DNA from: JANNNX01 sp031398745
GTDB lineage: Bacteria > Actinomycetota > Acidimicrobiia > Acidimicrobiales > CADCSY01
Direction of reading: 5' to 3'
NCBI GenBank assembly: GCA_031398745.1
Contig: JANNNX010000048.1
Coordinates: 1-64,000, forward strand
Length of the DNA: 64,000 nt
Shown here: piece by piece, positions 55,614 through 63,643 of the stretch
Position numbering within the stretch: position 1 is the stretch's first letter
Layout: each line of letters begins with the position of its first letter
Position numbers and translations under genes: made by a program
Notes under the pieces: generated by a model
Seen by the model: the letters and a program-made list of their open reading frames with translations, nothing else
Databases searched by the model: none
What the model was told of the DNA's origin: nothing

Positions 55614-57173
55614 GTGGCCGTCGGCGCCGACCAGCACTCGGCCTACGACACCGTCCTGGTGGTCGACTTCGGGGCCCAGTACGCCCAGCTGATCGCCCGG
55701 CGGGTGCGCGAGGCCCACGTCTACTCCGAGATCGTCCCCCACACCATCACCGCGGCGGAGATCGCGGCCCGCCGTCCGGCCGGGGTGATCTTCTCCGGGG
55801 GCCCGAGCTCGGTCCACGTCGAGGGGGCGCCCCGGGTCGACCACGGCGTCTACGACCTCGGGGTGCCGGTGCTGGGCATCTGCTACGGGGCCCAGCTGGT
55901 GGCCCAGCAGCTGGGCGGCGAGGTGGCCCGGACCGGGCGGGGCGAGTACGGCCGCACCATGCTCGAGGTGTTCGACCCGTCGCTCCTGCTGGGCGCCGCC
56001 CCCCGGGCCGAACAACCGGTGTGGATGAGCCACTTCGACTCGATCACCCGGGTGCCCGAGGGGTTTGTGGCTTCGGCCCGCACCCCCGAGGCCCCGGTGG
56101 CGGTGCTCGAATCGGTCGAGCGGCAGATCTATGGGGTCCAGTTCCACCCCGAAGTGGTCCACACCCCCGAGGGCCAGGCCATGCTCGAGCGCTTCCTGTT
56201 CGACGCCTGCCGCGCCCGCCCGACCTGGACCATGGCCTCGATCATCGAGTCCTCCATCGAGGCCATCCAGGCCCAGGTGGGGGGCAAGCGGGTGATCTGC
56301 GGGCTCTCGGGTGGCGTCGACTCGGCGGTGGCCGCGGCCCTCGTCCATCGGGCCGTGGGTGACCAGCTCACCTGCGTCTACGTCGACACCGGGCTCATGC
56401 GCGAGGGCGAGAGCGACCAGGTGGTCGAGACGTTCCAGCGTCATCAGGGCATCGAGCTGCTCCACGTCGATGCCGGGGCTCGCTTCCTGGCCGCCCTCGA
56501 GGGGATCACCGACCCCGAGGAGAAGCGCAAGACGATCGGCGCCCGCTTCATCCGGGAGTTCGAGGAGGCGGCCCGCTCGATCGGCGACGCCGGCTACCTG
56601 GTGCAGGGCACGCTCTACCCCGACGTCATCGAGTCGGGCACGGCCGACGCGGCCAAGATCAAGTCGCACCACAACGTGGGGGGGCTGCCCGCCGACCTCG
56701 GCTTCGAGCTGGTCGAGCCGCTGCGCAGCCTGTTCAAGGACGAGGTCCGCCAGGTCGGCCAGCAGCTCGGCCTGCCCGACGAGATCGTGTGGCGCCAGCC
56801 GTTCCCGGGCCCGGGACTCGCCGTGCGGATCATCGGCGACATCACCATCGAGCGGGTCGAGATCGTGCGCGCCGCCGACGCCATCGTGCGGGAGGAGGTG
56901 CGGGCCGCCGGCCTCGAGCGCGAGATCTGGCAGGCCTTCGCGGTGCTGCCGGCGGTGCGCTCGGTGGGGGTGATGGGCGACGAGCGGACCTATGCCTATC
57001 CGATCGTGGTCCGGGCCGTGTCCTCCGACGACGCCATGACCGCCGACTGGGTGCGCCTGCCCTACGACCTCCTGGAGCGGCTCTCGTCGCGGATCATCAA
57101 CGAGGTGGCCGGGGTCAACCGGGTGGTCTACGACGTCACGTCGAAACCCCCGGGCACCATCGAGTGGGAGTGA
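55614..57173 (+). CDS. guaA: GMP synthase (glutamine-hydrolysing)
   Basis: GuaA aminates XMP to GMP. The 519-residue protein has a class I amidotransferase domain with Cys90 in GICYGAQ and the His/Glu of FHPEV. The ATP pyrophosphatase domain carries SGGVDS (232-237), and the C-terminal dimerisation domain ends PPGTIEWE. It starts with GTG and is paired with guaB3. Confidence 0.98.
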   Translation: MAVGADQHSAYDTVLVVDFGAQYAQLIARRVREAHVYSEIVPHTITAAEIAARRPAGVIFSGGPSSVHVEGAPRVDHGVYDLGVPVLGICYGAQLVAQQLGGEVARTGRGEYGRTMLEVFDPSLLLGAAPRAEQPVWMSHFDSITRVPEGFVASARTPEAPVAVLESVERQIYGVQFHPEVVHTPEGQAMLERFLFDACRARPTWTMASIIESSIEAIQAQVGGKRVICGLSGGVDSAVAAALVHRAVGDQLTCVYVDTGLMREGESDQVVETFQRHQGIELLHVDAGARFLAALEGITDPEEKRKTIGARFIREFEEAARSIGDAGYLVQGTLYPDVIESGTADAAKIKSHHNVGGLPADLGFELVEPLRSLFKDEVRQVGQQLGLPDEIVWRQPFPGPGLAVRIIGDITIERVEIVRAADAIVREEVRAAGLEREIWQAFAVLPAVRSVGVMGDERTYAYPIVVRAVSSDDAMTADWVRLPYDLLERLSSRIINEVAGVNRVVYDVTSKPPGTIEWE

Positions 57174-57203
57174 CCGGCGCCACCGGGGCCACGTTCGCCG
57201 ACG

Positions 57204-58241
57204 GTGGTTGAGCGGCTGGTCGACCGTCGGCCGTCGCTCGGCATCGAAGAGCTGCTGGCCCGCTTCGTCCCGCCGGCTCGCTTCGCCGGGGTGCGCTTCT
57301 CGACCTACCGGCCCGACGACGGCCATCCCTCGCAGGCCGCGGCCCTGGCGGCGATGACCGCCTTCGCGTCGTCCATCGGCGCCGAGGTGACCCCGAGCGG
57401 AGGGTGGTTCGCCCGCCGTCGGGTTCGATCGGCCAGCGGGGCCGGCGATCGACCGGCCCGTTACCTCGACGGGGGGTTCGGGGTGGGCAAGACCCACCTG
57501 CTCGCCGCTACCTGGCACGCGGTGGCTGCCCGCCAGGTCCCGGCCGCCTACCTCAGCTTCGGGGAGCTGACGGCGTCGGTTGGGTTCCTCGGCATGGCCC
57601 GGGCCGTCGACGCCTTCTCGTCCTACCGCCTGGTGTGTATCGACGAGTTCGAGCTCGACGACGTGGCCAACACTTTGATGCTGGTGACGTTCCTGCGGGG
57701 AGCCATCGGCGCCGGTGTCCGGGTCGCGGCCACCTCCAACACCCTCCCCGACCGCCTGGGCGAGGGTCGGTTCAGCGCTGAGGACTTCTCCCGGGAGATC
57801 TCGGCCATCGGTGCCCACTTCGATCTGGTCCGCCTCGACGGGCCCGACTACCGCCACCGGGGCGACCCCGGTCCGCAGCCCGCGGGGGACGACGCCCGGT
57901 TGGCGGCACTCGCGGCCGGCCCCGGGTCGATCAGCCTCGATGACCTCGACCCACTGCTGGCCCACCTTCGCCGGGTGCACCCGGTGCAGCTCGGGGCGCT
58001 GATCGACGGACTGGACGGGGTCTGCCTGCGTGGCTTGCACCCGATCGCCGACCAGGCCGACGCGCTGCTGCTGGTCCAGCTGATCGACGCCCTCTACGAC
58101 GCCGGGCTGGTGGTGGCGGTGTCGGGCTGCCCGATCGGCGAGCTGTTCGACGCCAGCTACCGCTCCGGCGGCTACCGCAAGAAGTACGGGCGAGCGGAGT
58201 CGCGTCTGGCCGCGCTGGTGGCCGAGTCCTCCGCGTCCTAG
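57204..58241 (+). CDS. zapE: ZapE/AFG1-type P-loop ATPase
   Basis: The 345-residue protein has a Walker A GGFGVGKTH (about 90-98), the Walker B/DEF segment CIDEFELDDVAN and the sensor ATSNTLPDRL. A C-terminal region with YRSGGYRKKYGR follows. This order matches the ZapE/AFG1 family. ZapE in E. coli affects Z-ring stability, and mitochondrial AFG1 acts in protein quality control. The role in this organism is not known. The stop overlaps the stop of a small convergent ORF by 3-4 bases. Confidence 0.88.
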   Translation: MVERLVDRRPSLGIEELLARFVPPARFAGVRFSTYRPDDGHPSQAAALAAMTAFASSIGAEVTPSGGWFARRRVRSASGAGDRPARYLDGGFGVGKTHLLAATWHAVAARQVPAAYLSFGELTASVGFLGMARAVDAFSSYRLVCIDEFELDDVANTLMLVTFLRGAIGAGVRVAATSNTLPDRLGEGRFSAEDFSREISAIGAHFDLVRLDGPDYRHRGDPGPQPAGDDARLAALAAGPGSISLDDLDPLLAHLRRVHPVQLGALIDGLDGVCLRGLHPIADQADALLLVQLIDALYDAGLVVAVSGCPIGELFDASYRSGGYRKKYGRAESRLAALVAESSAS

Positions 58242-58396
58242 TGGCCGAGGCCGACCAGCACCCGCGTGCCCTGGGGATGGAGCAGGGCCAGGGTCGGAGG
58301 TCGGTAGGTCCGCTTGGTGCGCCGCCGGCCCCACTCCAGGTCGAGGTCGTCGAGCGGGTCCACGACGAGCGAGGTGGCGTCAGGCGTCGATGGCAT
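58238..58396 (-). CDS. Small ORF (52 residues) coupled to a PqqD-like gene; unknown
   Basis: The ATG at 58396 lies inside the last codons of the PqqD-like gene (17-base overlap) and has AGGGAG 5-6 bases upstream, so translation is plausibly coupled. The peptide has an acidic first half (VDPLDDLDLEWG), then a basic patch RRRTKRTYR, and a hydrophobic end (TLALLHPQGTRVLVGLGH). It resembles no family I know. A short peptide next to an RRE-fold protein could be a modified-peptide precursor, but there is no core repeat, cysteine or Gly-Gly cleavage site. It may also be a small partner protein. Confidence 0.5.
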   Translation of the reverse strand: MPSTPDATSLVVDPLDDLDLEWGRRRTKRTYRPPTLALLHPQGTRVLVGLGH

Positions 58397-58682
58397 TGAG
58401 GCTCCCTTCGACGGTGACGAGGCCGAGCGCCTCGAGCTGGTGGACGAGGTCGAGCAGGTCGTCGATCACCCGGCCGGGATCGACGTCGTAGTCGTCGAGC
58501 AGGATGCCGACCGCGGCGCGGAGGCAGCTCGACCCCAGCACCGCCTGCCACATGCGGCCGGCGACGTCGTCGAGCACGACCCGGACGTCGGTGTCGCCAT
58601 CGGCCAGCACGGTGTCGAGCCCGATGTGGTCGACGGCCAGCCGCGGTGCCGGCACCAAGCGGTCATCGAGTGTCGCCACCAT
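58380..58682 (-). CDS. PqqD-like (RiPP recognition element) protein
   Basis: The 100-residue protein matches the PqqD/RRE pattern. A beta-rich start (RLAVDHIGLDTVLADGDTDVRVVLD) is followed by A..MWQAVLG, then AVGILLDDYDVDPGRVIDDLLDLVHQLEALGLV, the helix-turn-helix-like end. RRE domains bind the leader of a peptide and present it to a modifying enzyme. A strong AGGAGG lies 6 bases before the ATG. It is divergent from the ABC transporter operon. No radical SAM, cyclodehydratase or lasso enzyme is next to it, so the partner is unknown. It could also be one of the stand-alone PqqD-like proteins of unclear role. Confidence 0.75.
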   Translation of the reverse strand: MVATLDDRLVPAPRLAVDHIGLDTVLADGDTDVRVVLDDVAGRMWQAVLGSSCLRAAVGILLDDYDVDPGRVIDDLLDLVHQLEALGLVTVEGSLNAIDA

Positions 58683-58715
58683 CCGCCCCTCCTGCTCAAA
58701 ACGGTCAGTCCCTCA

Positions 58716-58726
58716 CTCACCGTGAG
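58716..58726. promoter_or_regulatory. Palindrome in the PqqD-like/ABC divergent region
   Basis: CTCAC-C-GTGAG is a perfect 11-base palindrome in the 111-base divergent gap, with another CTCAC starting 4 bases before it. It could be an operator controlling both directions. The rest of the gap shows a weak CACAAT (58782-58787) 6 bases before the ABC ATPase ATG. Confidence 0.35.
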
Positions 58727-58793
58727 ATTCAGGACGGTAGAGGTCGGAGAGGAGGCGTGTCCAGAGATGCCATCCGGCTGTCACAATGCCGCG

Positions 58794-59708
58794 ATGGCCG
58801 GCGACTTCCTACGGATCGAGCGGCTCACCAAGCGCTACGGCCCGACGGTCGCTCTCGACGACCTCAGCGCAAGTTTGCAGCCCGGCCTCATCGGCCTGGT
58901 GGGGGCGAACGGCGCGGGCAAGACGACCCTGTTCCGCCTGCTGCTCGGGCTGACCAAGGCCACCTCGGGCCACGTCGAGATCGACGGCACCGACGTGGCC
59001 CTCGATCCGATCGCGGTGCGCCGCCGGCTGGGCTACATGCCCGAGCACGACTGCCTCCCCCTCGACCAGTCGGCCGCCGACGTGGTGTCGACCTTCGCCG
59101 AGCTGGGCGGACTCCCGGCACGAGTCGCACGCCAGCGGGCGTCCGACGTGCTCGACCTGGTGGGCCTGGACGAGGCCCGGTTCCGGGCCATCGGCACCTT
59201 CTCCACCGGCATGCGTCAGCGGGCCAAGCTGGCCCAGGCGATCGTGGGCGACCCCGTCCTGGTCCTGCTGGATGAGCCCACCGCCGGCCTCGACCCCGGC
59301 GGCCGGGAGGAGATGCTCGACCTGGTCAGCCGGCTGGCCACCTTCGGGATCTCGGTGGTGATGTCCACCCACCTGCTCGACGACGTGGCCCGGGTGTGCG
59401 ACCAGGTGGTGATGATCGACGCCGGCCGGTTGGTGGTCGCCGGCCCCACCGCGGCGTTGCTGGCCCGGACCGGGCGGCTGGTCCTCGACGTGGGCCCCGA
59501 CACCTCGACGCTGATCGCCGCCCTCGGCGCCCGGGGGCTCGGAGCTCGGGAGGTCGACCACCTGGTGGAGGTGGACGACGACGGTGATGCCACCGTCGAC
59601 CAGGTCCTCGAGGTCATCGTCGGGCTGTCGCTGCCCCTCTACCGGTTGGCTTCGGGCGCCAGCTCGCTTGATGACGTTTTTCTGGACCACGCCGCGGCGG
59701 CGCGATGA
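58794..59708 (+). CDS. ABC transporter ATPase (first of two)
   Basis: The 304-residue ATPase has Walker A GANGAGKTT, the signature FSTGMRQR (a degenerate LSGGQ common in ABC-2 systems), Walker B VLVLLDEPT and the switch STHLLDDVARVCDQ. The ATG at 58794 begins the domain directly. An in-frame ATG at 58767 has AGGAGG 11 bases upstream and is the alternative. It is coupled to the following permease by a 4-base overlap. Confidence 0.93.
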   Translation: MAGDFLRIERLTKRYGPTVALDDLSASLQPGLIGLVGANGAGKTTLFRLLLGLTKATSGHVEIDGTDVALDPIAVRRRLGYMPEHDCLPLDQSAADVVSTFAELGGLPARVARQRASDVLDLVGLDEARFRAIGTFSTGMRQRAKLAQAIVGDPVLVLLDEPTAGLDPGGREEMLDLVSRLATFGISVVMSTHLLDDVARVCDQVVMIDAGRLVVAGPTAALLARTGRLVLDVGPDTSTLIAALGARGLGAREVDHLVEVDDDGDATVDQVLEVIVGLSLPLYRLASGASSLDDVFLDHAAAAR

Positions 59709-60589
59709 GCACCACCGGGGCCGTCTACGACCGCAGCTACCGGCCCTACGAGGGCCCTCGAGGCGGCCGTCGGGAGGCCATCGGGGCCCTGACCCGGGCC
59801 ACTATCCGCCGTGCCCTCGGGCTGCGGCGCTCGTGGCGCCAGAAGGTGGCGCCCTTTGTCCTGCTCGGTATCGCCACCGTCCCGGCGGTGGTCGCGGTTG
59901 GCATCGGCTACGTCACCCGCAACCTCCCCAACGTCGATCGCATCGCCATCATCGGCTACCGCGACTACGTCGGCGTCTCCTCCGCGCTCTTGGTCTTCGT
60001 GGCCATCACTGCCCCCGATGCACTCTGCCCCGACCGCCGCCAGCGGGTCCTACCCCTGATCTTCGCCCGCCCTCTGACCGGCATCGACTACGTGCTGGCC
60101 AAGGTCGGAGCCCTGACCGCCATCGTCTTTGCCTTCTCGTTCCTGCCCCAGGTCGTGCTCTACGTCGGGAACCTCTTCGTCAGCGACGATGCCCTGGGCT
60201 ACCTCACCGGGCACCTCGACGTGCTGTGGAAGGTGCCCGCCGCGGTCACCCTGCTGGCGGTCTTCTACGCCGTGCTCAGCCTGTCGATCGCGTCGCTGTC
60301 GTCGCGCCGCATCGTCGCCGGGGCCAGCATCATCGGCGTCATCCTGGTCACCTCGGTGGTCTCGGGGGTCCTGGTGGGTGGGTCCGACGACGGATCGCCG
60401 GCCGCCCTGCTCAACGTGTTGGCCCTGCCCCTCGAGCTGCGCGACCTGGTGTTCCTCGGCCGCATCGCCCGCGAGTCGGGGCTGTCGGGTGTGGAGGGGG
60501 GCGGCGCCCTGGCCGTGGCCAGCTACGCCGCCGTGCTGGCCGCCGGCAGCGGCGTGCTGGCCTGGCGCTACCGGTGGGCGGAGCGGTGA
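59705..60589 (+). CDS. ABC-2 type permease (first of two)
   Basis: The 294-residue protein has about six hydrophobic segments, including FVLLGIATVPAVVAVGIGYV and ALLVFVAITAPDAL. The cytoplasmic RRQRVLPLIFARPLTGIDYVLAK motif typical of ABC-2 permeases with leader-region RPL is also present. It partners the preceding ATPase. The next ATPase overlaps it by 4 bases. Confidence 0.88.
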   Translation: MSTTGAVYDRSYRPYEGPRGGRREAIGALTRATIRRALGLRRSWRQKVAPFVLLGIATVPAVVAVGIGYVTRNLPNVDRIAIIGYRDYVGVSSALLVFVAITAPDALCPDRRQRVLPLIFARPLTGIDYVLAKVGALTAIVFAFSFLPQVVLYVGNLFVSDDALGYLTGHLDVLWKVPAAVTLLAVFYAVLSLSIASLSSRRIVAGASIIGVILVTSVVSGVLVGGSDDGSPAALLNVLALPLELRDLVFLGRIARESGLSGVEGGGALAVASYAAVLAAGSGVLAWRYRWAER

Positions 60590-61524
60590 GCCCGCCGCTC
60601 GACCCGGCCTTCGTCGACCAGCCCACGGTCGTGGTCCAGGACGTGTCGGTCTGGTTCGGCCAGGTCGTCGCCCTGTCGGGGTTGTCGTGCTCGTTCGGGG
60701 CCGGGGTGACCGGGCTGCTGGGTCCCAACGGGGCCGGCAAGACCACCCTGCTGCGGGCCATCACCGGCATGGTCGACCCCAACCAAGGGTCGGTGCGGGT
60801 GGTCGGCCTCGACCCCCGGGCCGACCGGTCCACCTTCTCCCGCCTCGCCCTGGTCCCGGAGGACGAGGCCGTCCCGCCGAGCATCACCGCCCGCCAGCTG
60901 GTCGCCTACGTGGCCGCCCTGCACCGGGTGCGCGACCCCGCGGCGGTCGACCGGGTCCTCGACACCGTCGGCCTGCTCGACGTGGCCGACCGCCGGGTCG
61001 ACCGCTTCTCCAAGGGCATGCGCCAGCGGGTGAAGGTGGCCAGCGCCCTGGTCAAGGACCCGTCGGTGCTGGTGCTCGACGAGCCCCTCAACGGCGCCGA
61101 CCCGGTGCAACGGGCCCAGCTCATCGAGCTGTTCCGAAGCCTCGGCGACGAGGGCCGCACCGTCATCGTCAGTTCGCACATCCTGGCCGAGGTCGAGCGG
61201 CTGGCCGACCGGATCGTGGTCGTCACCCGAGGTCGACTGGCCGCCGCCGGCAACCAGCGGGCCATCCGCGAGGCCATGGACGATCGCCCCCGTCACGTGC
61301 TGGTGCGAGCCGACCGCCACCGAGACCTGGCCGCGGCCCTGGTCGGGTTGGAGGCCACCGACGGGGTCACCATCGAGGACGACCAGCTCCTGGTCTCCAC
61401 CCGGAGGACCGGCGACCTGGCGGTGGCCCTGCCCCGGGTCGCTCGTCATCTCTCGATCCGGCTGCACGAGGTCCGGCCCCTCGACGACTCGCTCGAGGGC
61501 CTGTTCCGGGAGCTGGTCCGATGA
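60586..61524 (+). CDS. ABC transporter ATPase (second of two)
   Basis: The 312-residue protein has Walker A GPNGAGKTT, the signature FSKGMRQR, Walker B VLVLDEPLNGADP and SSHILAEVERLADR. The C-terminal extension resembles the ABC-2 ATPases of export systems. The GTG overlaps the preceding permease stop, and its own stop overlaps the next permease, so all four genes are translationally chained. Confidence 0.93.
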   Translation: MSPPLDPAFVDQPTVVVQDVSVWFGQVVALSGLSCSFGAGVTGLLGPNGAGKTTLLRAITGMVDPNQGSVRVVGLDPRADRSTFSRLALVPEDEAVPPSITARQLVAYVAALHRVRDPAAVDRVLDTVGLLDVADRRVDRFSKGMRQRVKVASALVKDPSVLVLDEPLNGADPVQRAQLIELFRSLGDEGRTVIVSSHILAEVERLADRIVVVTRGRLAAAGNQRAIREAMDDRPRHVLVRADRHRDLAAALVGLEATDGVTIEDDQLLVSTRRTGDLAVALPRVARHLSIRLHEVRPLDDSLEGLFRELVR

Positions 61525-62273
61525 GCCGGGCCACCGCCTCGCCCCGCTCGCTGATGGCCCTGGTCAGCTTCACGGTTCGTTCCAGCCTCCCGGCCCGACG
61601 GTTGGGGGCGCTGGTGTTCCCCTGCGTCGGCATGGCCGTCTTCGGCCTTCTGGCCCGGGCCGTCGACGACCCCCCGGCGGTGGCTTTCGCCCGGGTGGCG
61701 GTGGTCGGCATCTTCGGCATCGCGGTGCCGGTGGCGGCCCTGATCATCGGCGACGCCGTGCTGGGCGCCGAGATCCGATCCGGCACCTTCCACTTCACCT
61801 GGCTGGCCCCGGTGCCGGCGTGGGCCATCGTGGTTGCTCGCTGGGTCGGTGGCTCGGCCATCGCCCTCGTCACCGTGGTCCCGTCGGCGGCGGTCGCCGC
61901 GGTGGTGGCCGGGGCCCCCGAGGACGTGGTCGCGGTCGGCGCCGGGGCCGCCGCCGGCTCGGTGGCGTATGTGGCTCTGTTCATCGCCATCGGCGCCCTG
62001 ACCCGCCGATCGGTGGTGTGGTCCCTGGCCATCGTGTTCTTCGTCGAGCGCCTGCTGGGCAGCGCCCTGACCGGCATCGCCCAGCTCTCCCCGACCTGGG
62101 AGTCGCGGGCGGTGTTCCTGGACTGGGCACAGGACGTCCCTTCGGAACTGGTCCGCCGCGGGATCCCGGCCGGGGGGGCGGCGGTCGGTCGCCTGGCCAT
62201 CCTCAGCGCGGTGCTCCTGGTGGCGGCCAGTTGGCGGCTCGGTCACCTCCGCCTCTCCGGGGCGTCGGACTGA
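61521..62273 (+). CDS. ABC-2 type permease (second of two)
   Basis: The 250-residue protein has about six membrane segments (LGALVFPCVGMAVFGLLA, VAVVGIFGIAVPVAALIIG and others). The GAEIRSGTFHFTWLAPVPAWAIVVARW motif of ABC-2 permeases is present. With the preceding three genes it makes either two exporters or one with two different halves. The substrate is unknown. Confidence 0.86.
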   Translation: MSRATASPRSLMALVSFTVRSSLPARRLGALVFPCVGMAVFGLLARAVDDPPAVAFARVAVVGIFGIAVPVAALIIGDAVLGAEIRSGTFHFTWLAPVPAWAIVVARWVGGSAIALVTVVPSAAVAAVVAGAPEDVVAVGAGAAAGSVAYVALFIAIGALTRRSVVWSLAIVFFVERLLGSALTGIAQLSPTWESRAVFLDWAQDVPSELVRRGIPAGGAAVGRLAILSAVLLVAASWRLGHLRLSGASD

Positions 62274-62297
62274 GCGGCGCGCCGGCTCGCTCGTCGG

Positions 62298-62316
62298 GGC
62301 CTGGTCCGCTCAGGCC
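62298..62316. terminator. Hairpin at the end of the P450 and ABC permease genes
   Basis: GGCCTG (62298-62303) and CAGGCC (62311-62316) form a 6-bp stem with a 7-base loop. It overlaps the stop codon of the minus-strand P450 gene and lies 24 bases after the permease. It may serve as a shared terminator. Confidence 0.4.
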
Positions 62317-63548
62317 GCGGTGACCTCGATCGGTAGCTCGGCCAGACCCCGCAGGGTGAGGCTCTGGCGCCAGCGGGGCTGGTCGACGGCCAAGTCGATG
62401 TGGTCGAAGCGGTCGAGCAGCCGGTCGAGCACGACCTGGCCCTCGAGGCGGGCCAGCGCGGCACCGATGCAGTAGTGGATCCCACTGCCGAAGCTGAGCG
62501 AGGCGCCGTCGTTGCGGGTCAGGTCGAAGCGGTCGGGCTCGGCGTAGCGGCGCTCGTCGCGGTTGGCCGAGCCGATCACGGTGAGGACCGCGGCCCCGGC
62601 CTCGATGGTGCGTCCTCCCAGCTCGATCTCGGTGCTGGCGATCCGCCCGTTCATCTGCACCGGGCTGTCGTAGCGGAGGATCTCCTCGACGGCCGGCCGG
62701 AGCAGGGTCCGGTCGTGGCGGAGCCGATCCAGCTGGTCGGGGTGGCGGAGCAGGGCCAGCACGCCGTTGCCGAGGAGGTTGGTGGTGGTCTCGAAGCCGG
62801 CGCCGAAGAGCAGGATGGCGGTCGAGATGATCTCCATCTCCGAGAGCGACTCCCCGGCGTCCTCGGCCGCGAGCAGGGCGCTCAGCAGGTCGTCGGTGGG
62901 TCGGGCCCGGCGCTCGGCCAGCAGGTCGGCGAAGTACGCCTCCATCTCGATGGTGGCGGCCTGGGCGTCGGCCAACTGCGCCGCGTCCATGGTGAGCTCG
63001 AGGGCGACCGCGGCCCGGCGCACCAGCTGTTGGAACGGCGGTCGATCGGCCGGGGGGACACCCAGCAACTCGCCGATGACCGTCACTGGCAGGGGCAGGG
63101 CCACCGCGGCCATGAAGTCCCGGCTCTCGCCGGAGGCCAGGCGGTCGAGACGGTCGTCGGTCAGCCGCTCGACGTGGGGCCGGAGCTGTTCGACCGTGCG
63201 AGTGGTGAAGGCGCTGCCGACGATGCCCCGGAGCCGGGTGTGGTCGGGCGGGTCGGCGAAGAGCATGGTGCGGCGCTGGCGGCGGAAGTCGAGCAGCGAC
63301 GCCAGGTCGTCCTCCGACAGGCCGTAGCGCTGGGCCTGGGTGGTGAAGTCCTTCCCCAGGCGGGGGTCACGCAGCACCGCCTGGCAGGCCTCGAAGCTCG
63401 AGACCACCCAGGCCCCGACCATCGATCGGTGGACGGGGGCCGCGTGGCGGAGCCGCTGGTAGAGCGGATACGGGTCGGCCCGACCCTCGTCGGTGGCCAG
63501 CACCTCGAGCAGCGCGGCATCGGCGTCGACGGCGGCCGGGTCGGTCAT
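62310..63548 (-). CDS. Cytochrome P450
   Basis: The 412-residue soluble P450 has the haem loop FGSGIHYCIGAALA with the thiolate Cys360, and the I-helix AGFETT (250-255) with the acid-alcohol pair. The ExxR of the K helix (289-292) and the PERF-like PDRFDL are present. Its length and lack of an N-terminal anchor are typical of actinobacterial class I P450s, which use ferredoxin partners; none is adjacent. The substrate is unknown. It is convergent with the ABC operon, so co-regulation is not implied. Confidence 0.95.
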   Translation of the reverse strand: MTDPAAVDADAALLEVLATDEGRADPYPLYQRLRHAAPVHRSMVGAWVVSSFEACQAVLRDPRLGKDFTTQAQRYGLSEDDLASLLDFRRQRRTMLFADPPDHTRLRGIVGSAFTTRTVEQLRPHVERLTDDRLDRLASGESRDFMAAVALPLPVTVIGELLGVPPADRPPFQQLVRRAAVALELTMDAAQLADAQAATIEMEAYFADLLAERRARPTDDLLSALLAAEDAGESLSEMEIISTAILLFGAGFETTTNLLGNGVLALLRHPDQLDRLRHDRTLLRPAVEEILRYDSPVQMNGRIASTEIELGGRTIEAGAAVLTVIGSANRDERRYAEPDRFDLTRNDGASLSFGSGIHYCIGAALARLEGQVVLDRLLDRFDHIDLAVDQPRWRQSLTLRGLAELPIEVTAA

Positions 63549-63643
63549 GGTGCCAGTCTCCCGGCTCGGACCCCGGTCCGCACCGCGAGACGGTCCTCCG
63601 GTCGTCGGAGGCGGGTGAGCGGCCTCGGTAGGGTGGCTCGACC

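Noticed and set aside
55464..58334. Minus-strand frame of 956 codons opposite guaB3, guaA and zapE
   Set aside because: Same reasoning: antisense to well supported genes, no recognisable domain.
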